From contig NZ_JAEMQH010000001.1 of NCBI RefSeq assembly GCF_016820575.1, positions 682,001 through 746,000 on the forward strand: a stretch of 64,000 bases of DNA. Direction: 5' to 3'. Numbering within the stretch: the stretch's first letter is position 1; each line of letters opens with the position of its first letter. This document shows positions 1 through 6,622 of this stretch, one piece after another. A program made the translations under genes and the position numbers. The DNA is from Marinobacter sediminum. GTDB taxonomy: Bacteria; Pseudomonadota; Gammaproteobacteria; Pseudomonadales; Oleiphilaceae. A model generated the notes under the pieces. It was not told where the DNA came from, did not search any database, and worked only from the letters and a program-made list of their open reading frames with translations.

Positions 1-810
1 GTAGCGCTAGACATTCATATTGAAGGTCATTCTGATGTGGATATGCTTATAATTTGTGAAGACACTATTCTGGTGCAAACACCAAAACTTGATGGGTCTA
101 CTTGCTACGCTGCAGACAACCGTCCCATGGTTGAGATAATTGCAGAGCTGAGGAATAAATCAGAGCAGAAATTAACAACCAGATATTATGAGGCAGATGT
201 TGATTGTACAAACAGCAAATCAATTTCCCTTGTGGGTGGAAGTTTAAAGCGTAAAGTGGATGTAGTGCCAAGTTGTTGGTATCACACGCATGACTATCAA
301 AGGAGCCGCCAAGAACGAGATATTGGCATAAAGATATATCACAAGAAAGAGCATCGTTTATTAGGAAACTTTCCATTCAAACACATTGCCAGGGTGAACG
401 ATAAAGATACTCAGTACTCGGGCAATCTAAAAAAAGTAATTAGGTTGCTGAAAAACTTGGTGGCTGACATGCCCGATTATAAAAAAGGGAAAGCAAAGAA
501 GCTGACGAGCTATGATCTAGCGGGGATTGCTTATCATATGGACCAGAGACTGAATGTTCCTAGCTATATGTCACTGGCACTTGTAGAGCAAACAAGAGAC
601 TTTCTTAGTTTACTAAATGCTTCTGAAACCTACCGGAATACTCTTACGGTTCCAGACGACACAAGAAAGATTTTTGATGATGAATCAAAAACAGAAGCTC
701 TAGAAATTATAACTAAGGAGGTTGAGGATTTGGCTTATTCGATTTTCAGAGAGTTACGTCCTCTATCACAGGTCTACGATGGAAGTGTAATTAAATCTAA
801 GGTCATATAA
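1..810 (+). CDS. CD-NTase-like nucleotidyltransferase, 5' end outside window
   Basis: The reading frame is open from base 1, so the N-terminus lies outside the window; 269 residues are visible. Near the start is G-H-S-D-V-D-M-L, the usual D-x-D metal-binding pair, and about 62 residues later K-V-D-V-V-P, the usual third aspartate followed by proline. The stretch N-D-K-D-T...G-N-L-K-K-V-I-R-L-L-K resembles the helical C-terminal half of cGAS/DncV-like (CD-NTase) and OAS-like enzymes. Such enzymes make cyclic oligonucleotide signals in CBASS phage defence, though related enzymes have other roles. The gene is clearly more AT-rich than everything downstream of 1.2 kb, which suggests acquired DNA. 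No effector gene is visible because the upstream side is cut off. The fold is fairly sure; a CBASS role is inference. Confidence 0.7.
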   Translation, partial: VALDIHIEGHSDVDMLIICEDTILVQTPKLDGSTCYAADNRPMVEIIAELRNKSEQKLTTRYYEADVDCTNSKSISLVGGSLKRKVDVVPSCWYHTHDYQRSRQERDIGIKIYHKKEHRLLGNFPFKHIARVNDKDTQYSGNLKKVIRLLKNLVADMPDYKKGKAKKLTSYDLAGIAYHMDQRLNVPSYMSLALVEQTRDFLSLLNASETYRNTLTVPDDTRKIFDDESKTEALEIITKEVEDLAYSIFRELRPLSQVYDGSVIKSKVI

Positions 811-1172
811 TGTGTCAGGCCACTCATAACAATTCAAAGCACTCGGACGTCGCTACGCTCCGCTGATCTTGCACCACTTTAGTGGACGGTCATTTACCGG
901 ACACTGGACTTACCCCGGTCTACTAGACACTCCTAGCCTATGATTAGAGCATAGGAGGAACTGTCATGTGGGCATTTCCAGCATGTGAGGCACAATCCGC
1001 CCTGGCAGAATCGACCTTGGGTGGAGAAGTTAGAAACACGGAATGAAATGCTCGGACATCTTCTTGACTGCAAGAAGTGCGAAGAAGGCGCTCCGCCAGA
1101 TGAGAAAGTTTAAATTAGGCTGTAGCGGGTCATGTCCGCCTAACAAAGGTCGGCAGAGGGAATCGTGGGGGC
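811..1172. other. Accessory-region junction with broken fragments
   Basis: This 362-base stretch separates the AT-rich nucleotidyltransferase from the chromosomal backbone. It holds no intact gene. Around 824-862 is a block containing CATAACAATTC followed by a GC-rich CGTCGCTACGCTCCG, and GCCTAAC occurs at 1138-1144; both recall integron attC elements but do not form a convincing site. Bases 880-951 contain several GGACAC/GACACTCC-like words that could be the end of an insertion sequence; I see no transposase. A DUF3565 remnant (separate entry) fills 955-1113. Confidence 0.4.
955..1113 (+). pseudogene. DUF3565 protein remnant, N-terminus lost
   Basis: The frame opens just after a TAG at 952-954 and reads 52 codons to TAA at 1111. 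It contains C-G-H-F-Q-H-V-R-H-N-P-P-W, then R-P-W-V and C-K-K-C, the conserved core of the small DUF3565 family (roughly 60-80 residues, probably metal binding through its Cys/His residues). The family's N-terminal strand, usually ending in G-H-W-V-A, is absent: unrelated sequence runs up to 954. A GTG at 985 and an ATG at 966 in another frame exist, but neither would restore a complete protein. I read this as a gene decapitated by a recombination or insertion event. Confidence 0.6.
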
Positions 1173-2228
1173 TTAAAAAATCGGCTCGCCGGTCGCTTTA
1201 ACCGCATAGAACAGGCAGTCACTCTTCGCAATCACTGGGTTGGTGGTAATCATAAAGGCCTTGATGGCTTGTGCGGGGTAGATCTGGCCATCCTTCACTC
1301 GCAGAATCTGCTCCATGGTTTCGGCCCGGTTGTGGCCGATCGCGGTGAGTATGCTGAGACCTTTTTTCCCCACCCAACCCAGGGGTTCATCCGGGGACAC
1401 AGTTCCGAAATTCCGCCGTTCGATGTCGGGAGGAAAGGTGAGGTCGGCCTGGCCGGTGGGCGCCAGGCGGTATTCGATGGTCGCGTCCGGCGCCAGTTCC
1501 ACCCGAATCGGATTGCGCAGTACGTTAACGTCCCACTCCGCTTTCTCCAGTGACAACACATCGGCTTTTGAGGTGTACCGCACGAGTCCCTCGTAGGCCA
1601 GTTGGTGCGCCTGTTCTTCCTGGGAGCCGCCACACTCGATGGTTACCGTGGGTACCTCCTGTTCTGAATACTCCATCAACGCACCCAGGCGAAGGTCCGT
1701 CATCACGAGCCTATTGGTGAACAGGGAGGCCAGCGCCTGGTGAGCGGCGTCGCTGGTGATGGTGACGGCGAAGGCCGGGCCGGTGCCTGAGGTGTTGTGC
1801 ACGTCCAGCAGACATTCCGGTTTTACTCTCTGAAGCTCGGCCAGCAGGGCCTGGGCAATAGCCCCTTCCTCGCCCTTGAAGGGTTGCCGGAAGCACCGGT
1901 TGAGGTCGAGCCCGTGCGGTAGCTGGCGGTGTGACAGCGCGGGAGGGATTTTCGCAGGATAGACGCCGCCGAGGAGAAACAGCATGTTCACCTCCGGCGT
2001 GTGTTGCTCCAACAGCCATCGGTGCAGGGCAAACAGGCCGGAAGGTTCATTACCGTGCAGTAGCGTGGCCATGGCCCGGGTCCGCGAGCGATCGCGACCG
2101 GCCACATGAACCACCGTGGGCTTGCGCAGTCGGTCCAGCCACTCAAGGGCTGAGCGCCCCAGGGTTTGGGGTGACGGGTCATGCAGGTAATCCAAAACGT
2201 CCGATGTGCTCACGGCGACAGTGCCCAT
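1173..2228 (-). CDS. Succinylglutamate desuccinylase/aspartoacylase-family hydrolase
   Basis: This 351-residue protein belongs to the zinc-dependent AstE/AspA branch of the M14 carboxypeptidase-like fold. Visible zinc and substrate motifs are H-G-N-E-P-S-G (His and Glu ligands), L-D-L-N-R-C-F, D-V-H-N-T-S (third ligand) and a late T-I-E-C-G that supplies the catalytic Glu. Members cleave N-acyl or amide bonds from amino acids. The start ATG at 2228 lies inside the end of the upstream GCS2-type ligase gene (19-bp overlap), so the two are translationally coupled and probably act on the same gamma-glutamyl or N-acyl compound; the actual substrate is unknown. No arginine-succinyltransferase pathway genes surround it, so calling it astE is not justified. 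Confidence 0.75.
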   Translation of the reverse strand: MGTVAVSTSDVLDYLHDPSPQTLGRSALEWLDRLRKPTVVHVAGRDRSRTRAMATLLHGNEPSGLFALHRWLLEQHTPEVNMLFLLGGVYPAKIPPALSHRQLPHGLDLNRCFRQPFKGEEGAIAQALLAELQRVKPECLLDVHNTSGTGPAFAVTITSDAAHQALASLFTNRLVMTDLRLGALMEYSEQEVPTVTIECGGSQEEQAHQLAYEGLVRYTSKADVLSLEKAEWDVNVLRNPIRVELAPDATIEYRLAPTGQADLTFPPDIERRNFGTVSPDEPLGWVGKKGLSILTAIGHNRAETMEQILRVKDGQIYPAQAIKAFMITTNPVIAKSDCLFYAVKATGEPIF

Positions 2229-3694
2229 TCATGAACCGGTGTATTGGTTTTCTGGTTGGCCATGTACAGCGCCAGCATGCTCCGGAACGCCTCATCGGGG
2301 CTCAGAGACTGGAGCAGATGCTCCGTGATGTGGCGTTGCCAGCGGGCACCGGTCATGGCGGTTTCAATGCGGCCTTCGATGATGTCCAGCAGGCGGTGGA
2401 TTTCGGCTTCGTCCACTTCGGTTTGTTTCAGGGCTTCACGGGCACGGGGCAGCAGCTCGCGAGCTACGGTCAAGAGCGGCATATCTCGCAGCTGAACCTG
2501 GTCCTTGTGCGGCCAGATGATGTCGGCGCCGATGCCGTATTTGGCGGCGCGGTAGAAATTGTGCTCGGTGTAATGGAAGGGGAGGATCGCGGTCAGATGG
2601 GGGATGTCGTCCAGCACCGCCAGGGCCGCGCCGATCACGAACAGCCCGTTGGCACACATATCCACAGCCGTTGGGCCGGCTGGCATGGATCGGATTTCGA
2701 TGCGTAGGTGACCAGCGCCGGCGGGATCATAGATGGCCCGGTTCCAGGGCCAGGTGGTGCCCTGGTGCAGGCGCATCTCGGCCAGTTGCGGCACCTCGCC
2801 CCGATCAAGCACCGCCATTGGGTCTTCCTCCGACATCATGGGCAGGATGGGCGGATACAGCGAGGCGGAGGCCGCAAACAGCTCCCAGGCGCTGCGTGCC
2901 CAGCCGTTGCCGAAATAGACCCTGGGCGGGTGGCGCCAGGTTCTGCGATTGGGTGATCGGCTGTCGATGCATTGCTTGAACAGGGCAATGCGGGTTTCGT
3001 CCCAGAGGTGGTGGCCAAACAGGCTAGGGGAATTGCTCGCCAGGGCCAGGACAATGGGCGTCACCAGTTGCACGGCATTGAAATAATCGGCGAACCGGTG
3101 CGCAGGCACCCGCCAGTGCAGCTGGAATGAAGTATTGGCGCCTTCCATGGTGACGTCGTCGGCCTCCAGATCGATGACATCGTTGCCGCCGATATGAATG
3201 CTGAAAGGTTCGCCCCGTTGCTTGATCAGCGCATCCGATAGGGCGTGATAGCGGGGTTCGTCGGTCATCGCCTCGGGGCCGGTATCAGACTGGCGCAGGG
3301 TAGGCAGAATGCCGATCGGTACCAGTTCTCCATCCAGTGGTGCGGCGTGTTGGTTGATTCGTTGGATGGCATCGAGCAGCTCCTGCTCGGTTCGGGCAAA
3401 CGGAGTTCCCTTGAAGGCCTGGGGGCTGAGGTTGTATTCGAGATTGAACTGGTTGAGCTCTACCGTCAGTTGAGGGTCCTGAACGCGGGCGGCGATGTCG
3501 GTGTTGATAGGGTGAACGCACAGGTCCGAGTTTACGATGTAGAACTCGACCTCAGCGCCAATGGAACTCTCGCCCTCACCGAAACCAGGCCGCTCAAGAA
3601 GGCGCGAGAATGCGGTCAGGTCCATGCGGACCTTGGCGGCAAATTGCTCAAACTCTTCCGGTGTGAATTCGGATTTTGTGACCGACAGTCCCAC
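2210..3694 (-). CDS. Glutamate-cysteine ligase family 2 (YbdK-like) protein
   Basis: The 494-residue protein carries the ATP-grasp-like GCS2 fold: G-A-E-V-E-F near residue 46 (metal-binding Glu pair), F-S-I-H-I-G-G-N-D, and L-R-I-E-I-R-S-M-P near residue 330. Relatives form gamma-glutamyl or other carboxylate-amine bonds using ATP. It is longer than E. coli YbdK (about 370 residues), with an extended C-terminal helical part. The start appears to be GTG at 3694. It is the first gene of a two-gene operon with the desuccinylase-like hydrolase, which it overlaps by 19 bp, giving a make-and-cleave pair on one transcript. Whether it makes gamma-glutamylcysteine or another amide cannot be told from sequence. 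Confidence 0.7.
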   Translation of the reverse strand: MGLSVTKSEFTPEEFEQFAAKVRMDLTAFSRLLERPGFGEGESSIGAEVEFYIVNSDLCVHPINTDIAARVQDPQLTVELNQFNLEYNLSPQAFKGTPFARTEQELLDAIQRINQHAAPLDGELVPIGILPTLRQSDTGPEAMTDEPRYHALSDALIKQRGEPFSIHIGGNDVIDLEADDVTMEGANTSFQLHWRVPAHRFADYFNAVQLVTPIVLALASNSPSLFGHHLWDETRIALFKQCIDSRSPNRRTWRHPPRVYFGNGWARSAWELFAASASLYPPILPMMSEEDPMAVLDRGEVPQLAEMRLHQGTTWPWNRAIYDPAGAGHLRIEIRSMPAGPTAVDMCANGLFVIGAALAVLDDIPHLTAILPFHYTEHNFYRAAKYGIGADIIWPHKDQVQLRDMPLLTVARELLPRAREALKQTEVDEAEIHRLLDIIEGRIETAMTGARWQRHITEHLLQSLSPDEAFRSMLALYMANQKTNTPVHEWALSP

Positions 3695-3763
3695 TGTTAG
3701 CGTCGTCTCTAGGGCTCACCTACTTTGATAGTAGTGGAAGATGCGTTCGGCACGGGAGTTTTT

Positions 3764-4072
3764 ATGGGAAGCTGGTGGGTAAAGAATCTTGGTGATGCGA
3801 TGCTGGCGTTCGAACAACAGGCCAGTATTGAACGGGGTCTGACGTCAGCCTTCGCAGAAGGCGGCAGCCCGACTGACATGGCCGCATTCATTCGCCATGA
3901 ATCAGAAGGTCGTTTGCACTGTGACGTTAAACTTTACTTCTCGCCCAAGGCGGATACCTTTGCACAGGAGGTGAATGCTCAACCGTGCCCTCAGCCTTCC
4001 CCAGACGGTTTGAGTTTGTTGGTTGGCTCCGAGGATTGCTGGCGGTTACTTTTCCCTGAGTTGAGTTCCTGA
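3764..4072 (+). CDS. Hypothetical protein, 102 residues
   Basis: I do not recognise a family. The frame is open from a TTG at 3725, but ATG 3764 has GGGAG a few bases upstream and begins M-G-S-W-W-V-K-N-L-G-D, so I chose it. The protein is acidic and soluble looking, with no signal peptide or membrane segment; it contains two cysteines in the C-terminal third. It is divergent from the GCS2-type ligase and lies 51 bp before nitronate monooxygenase, so it could be co-transcribed with the latter. Codon use matches the backbone, which supports a real gene. Confidence 0.55.
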   Translation: MGSWWVKNLGDAMLAFEQQASIERGLTSAFAEGGSPTDMAAFIRHESEGRLHCDVKLYFSPKADTFAQEVNAQPCPQPSPDGLSLLVGSEDCWRLLFPELSS

Positions 4073-4123
4073 TGCCACCCACGCCCGTCAGCACCAGTAC
4101 GGGTTTTGTGATTGAGAGATAAA

Positions 4124-5164
4124 ATGACGATCCAGACACTTCTCGGTATTGATCTTCCCATCATTCAGGCGCCAATGGCGGGGGTGCAAGGCCATGAACT
4201 CGCCGTGGCCGTGTCCAATGTTGGAGGCCTGGGTTCGTTGCCTTGTGCCATGCTCAGCCCTGACAGCTTGCGCGAAGAGCTTCTGGCCCTGACCGGTCAG
4301 ACGTCACGGCCCTACAACGTCAATTTCTTCTGCCACACGCCACCAGAGCCGGACGCTGAAGTTGAGCGGTTGTGGCGGAAAACGCTCGCACCTTATTTCG
4401 ACGAGTTTGATATTGATGCCAGCACCCTTTCCTCGCAAGCGGGCAGGGCGCCGTTCAGCGCCGAGATGGCCGATGTACTAGCGGAATTCGAACCGCCGGT
4501 GGTGAGTTTCCACTTTGGCCTGCCGGCGCCTGAACTGATGGATCGCATTCGCGGCTGGGGTGGAAAGATCCTGTCCACGGCCACCACGGTGGATGAGGCG
4601 CTCTGGCTGGAAGCGCAGGGTGTCGATGCGATTATCGCCCAGGGGCTCGAGGCCGGTGGCCATCGCGGATTCTTCTTGTCTAACGACCTCAATACCCAAA
4701 TCGGCACCTTTGCCCTGATTCCCCAGCTGATCGATGCGGTGAACGTCCCGGTTATCGCCGCAGGCGGCATTGCCGACGCCCAAGGGATCCAGGCCGCCAT
4801 GGCGCTGGGTGCCGCCGGGGCTCAGATAGGAACCGCGTTCCTGTTGTGCCCCGAAGCCCAGACCAAACCCATGCACCGTGCCGCCCTGAAATCCGAGAGC
4901 AGCCGGGTTACGGCACTGACCAATCTGTTCAGCGGTGGCGCGGCTCGGGGTATCGTTAATCGAGTGATACGAGAGTTGGGGCCGATGAATGACACAGCGC
5001 CGGCGTTCCCCCTGGCGTCTTCGGCCATCGCCCCGCTGCGGGCGAAGGCTGAAGCCGGTGGCAGCGGCGATTTCTCACCCTTGTGGTCGGGGCAGAATGC
5101 CACAGGCTGCAAAGAGGTGTCCGCGGCAATTCTGACGCGAGAGCTGGCGGGTATGAACGAGTAA
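4124..5164 (+). CDS. Nitronate monooxygenase (NMO class I)
   Basis: This 346-residue FMN-dependent TIM-barrel enzyme oxidises alkyl nitronates such as propionate 3-nitronate. Family motifs visible are P-I-I-Q-A-P-M-A-G-V near the N-terminus, the G-L-E-A-G-G-H-R-G-F loop with the catalytic His, and V-I-A-A-G-G-I-A-D and G-A-A-G-A-Q-I-G-T-A-F phosphate-binding segments. An earlier TTG at 4112 is in frame, but ATG 4124 fits the conserved N-terminus better. It is followed 18 bp later by a small membrane-protein gene on the same strand, probably one transcript. Confidence 0.85.
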   Translation: MTIQTLLGIDLPIIQAPMAGVQGHELAVAVSNVGGLGSLPCAMLSPDSLREELLALTGQTSRPYNVNFFCHTPPEPDAEVERLWRKTLAPYFDEFDIDASTLSSQAGRAPFSAEMADVLAEFEPPVVSFHFGLPAPELMDRIRGWGGKILSTATTVDEALWLEAQGVDAIIAQGLEAGGHRGFFLSNDLNTQIGTFALIPQLIDAVNVPVIAAGGIADAQGIQAAMALGAAGAQIGTAFLLCPEAQTKPMHRAALKSESSRVTALTNLFSGGAARGIVNRVIRELGPMNDTAPAFPLASSAIAPLRAKAEAGGSGDFSPLWSGQNATGCKEVSAAILTRELAGMNE

Positions 5165-5182
5165 GCAGAGCCGGAACATTCC

Positions 5183-5725
5183 ATGACAGATCAGGTTCTC
5201 TATTTCTTTTCCAAGACCAGGAAACAGCGATCCAAGCTGTATATCCGCATGGGTTTGTTTTGCTGGGTGTACGTTATCGGGTTATTGCTCTATGAAGAGT
5301 TTGGGGACAAACCGGTTCCCGAGGACCTGCACTTGGCCATGGTCATCGCTTTCCCCGTTGCCAGTGCGATTCTGTTTCTGGTTGCCTGGTGGCACATCCG
5401 GAACCCCGCCACCTATCGGGCGATGATCACCCCGGAACGGTTTACCATCGAATACCCCAACTCCGAGTCCTGGTCGTTTGATGTCAATGTTGCTGACATC
5501 AAGCGCTTTGAATACCGGCAGACCCTGTCTCACGCCGGCAAGGGCATCATGGACCACGGCATTCTCCTGAAAGACGGCAGCTTTCACCACATTTCCATGA
5601 ATTATGGTAACCACATCAAGGAGATGTATAAGGCGGTCAAGTCTGTAAGCCCAGAGGTAACGTTTTCAAACAGGGTTAATAAACGGGTGCAGGGGTTGGG
5701 TCTCGATCGGGATTACGAAAAGTAG
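5183..5725 (+). CDS. Small inner-membrane protein of unknown function
   Basis: The 180-residue protein has two clear membrane segments (about residues 23-38 and 50-68) and then a soluble domain of about 110 residues that probably faces the cytoplasm, resembling the PH-like domains in two-TM bacterial membrane proteins. No catalytic motif is seen. It follows nitronate monooxygenase by 18 bp and ends at a strong hairpin terminator, so it likely belongs to that transcript. Confidence 0.6.
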   Translation: MTDQVLYFFSKTRKQRSKLYIRMGLFCWVYVIGLLLYEEFGDKPVPEDLHLAMVIAFPVASAILFLVAWWHIRNPATYRAMITPERFTIEYPNSESWSFDVNVADIKRFEYRQTLSHAGKGIMDHGILLKDGSFHHISMNYGNHIKEMYKAVKSVSPEVTFSNRVNKRVQGLGLDRDYEK

Positions 5726-5786
5726 GAACTGACTAAAAGGGTTGGGTGCTGAGAAGCAGACAGGGTCTGCCTAACAGTGGCCCACG

Positions 5787-5825
5787 AAAACGATCAGTCG
5801 AGCAAGTGCCCCACTGATCGTTTTT
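5787..5825. terminator. Bidirectional rho-independent terminator
   Basis: AAAACGATCAGT pairs with ACTGATCGTTTT around a 14-base loop, giving a 12-bp stem with an A-tract on one side and a T-tract on the other. It sits between two convergent genes (5183-5725 and the PEP-CTERM gene) and can serve both. Confidence 0.85.
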
Positions 5826-5836
5826 GCTACATTACT

Positions 5837-6409
5837 TCAGTGCTTTGCAGCTTTGCGACGCTTGGACAGGCCAAGTCCGAGCAGGCCGAGGCCGAGGAGA
5901 GACAGCGAGGCTGGCTCCGGAACTGAGGTGTACCGCAAACTAACTCGAACGAAATCGCGATTAGATGCCGCAAAAATGTCCACACCCGGGTCGTTTCGCA
6001 CGGTAGCGGTGAACATTCCGTCCCCGATCATCGAATTGAGAAGAGTATCCGAGATGTTGAACAGCCATCTGTGTGCCACATCATTGAATGAAAAAGTTGT
6101 TTTGGAATACGTACTCAAAGTGAGGCCGGCAATTGTATTGGAAATAACGCCATTGGCAGTATTGCCCAAATCGAGCGCTCCTCCAGCTACATCAAGAGAA
6201 GCTACGGCGGATTCAGTGTTGAAGCCAGAGTAGTCACCGTTCAGGGTTATGCCCAACACGCCTCCCGTGCCTGCAGTTGGGAGTCCAGAGAAACTAAAGT
6301 TGAACAATTGGCCGCTTGTCGTAATCGACTGTGTATCGCTTACGCTGACGGGAATTGCAAACGCCGCAGGGGCAAAAGCTAGTAAGAAAGCAATAATAGG
6401 CAGTTTCAT
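5837..6409 (-). CDS. PEP-CTERM sorted exported protein
   Basis: The 190-residue protein has a signal peptide (M-K-L-P-I-I-A-F-L-L-A-F...A-F-A) and a textbook PEP-CTERM tail: V-P-E-P-A-S, a hydrophobic L-G-L-G-L-L-G-L-G-L segment, then S-K-R-R-K. Such proteins are processed by an exosortase and delivered to the surface, often with exopolysaccharide. The frame is open up to 6487, but ATG 6409 is preceded by AAGGAA at the right distance and starts the signal peptide. No exosortase gene is in the window. A sigma-54-like promoter lies upstream (separate entry). The body has no recognisable enzyme motif. Confidence 0.85.
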   Translation of the reverse strand: MKLPIIAFLLAFAPAAFAIPVSVSDTQSITTSGQLFNFSFSGLPTAGTGGVLGITLNGDYSGFNTESAVASLDVAGGALDLGNTANGVISNTIAGLTLSTYSKTTFSFNDVAHRWLFNISDTLLNSMIGDGMFTATVRNDPGVDIFAASNRDFVRVSLRYTSVPEPASLSLLGLGLLGLGLSKRRKAAKH

Positions 6410-6456
6410 GTCGTTTTCCTTAACATAGTGAACAGGGTGTTGCACTTTTGGAAAAC

Positions 6457-6472
6457 AGCAGAATATATGCCA
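6457..6472 (-). promoter_or_regulatory. Candidate sigma-54 promoter of the PEP-CTERM gene
   Basis: On the minus strand the word TGGCATATATTCTGCT has the obligatory GG and GC ten bases apart and agrees with TGGCACG-N4-TTGCT at most positions. It lies 48 bp before the chosen ATG, leaving a leader of roughly 35 bases with a good ribosome-binding site. Sigma-54 control of PEP-CTERM genes (PrsK/PrsR) is known in other exosortase bacteria. Confidence 0.4.
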
Positions 6473-6622
6473 AAAAGAATAAGCCAATTAATTCAATAAG
6501 TTGAGGTTTCGCTCTAGCATATACGTAAAAGAAACTGACATATTGATAACAAGTTTGAGGTTATTAATAACCCGGTTGTCCCTCGGAGTTTACAAAGCCA
6601 TGCAGGATGACCGTAATGCTGA

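Noticed and set aside
820..880. Integron attC site
   Set aside because: The inverse core (GTTRRRY) and the paired arms are not both present, so I keep it only as a weak finding and not as a called feature.
5840..6340. Adhesin or enzyme activity for the PEP-CTERM protein
   Set aside because: Apart from the signal peptide and sorting tail there is no recognisable domain, so no function is assigned.
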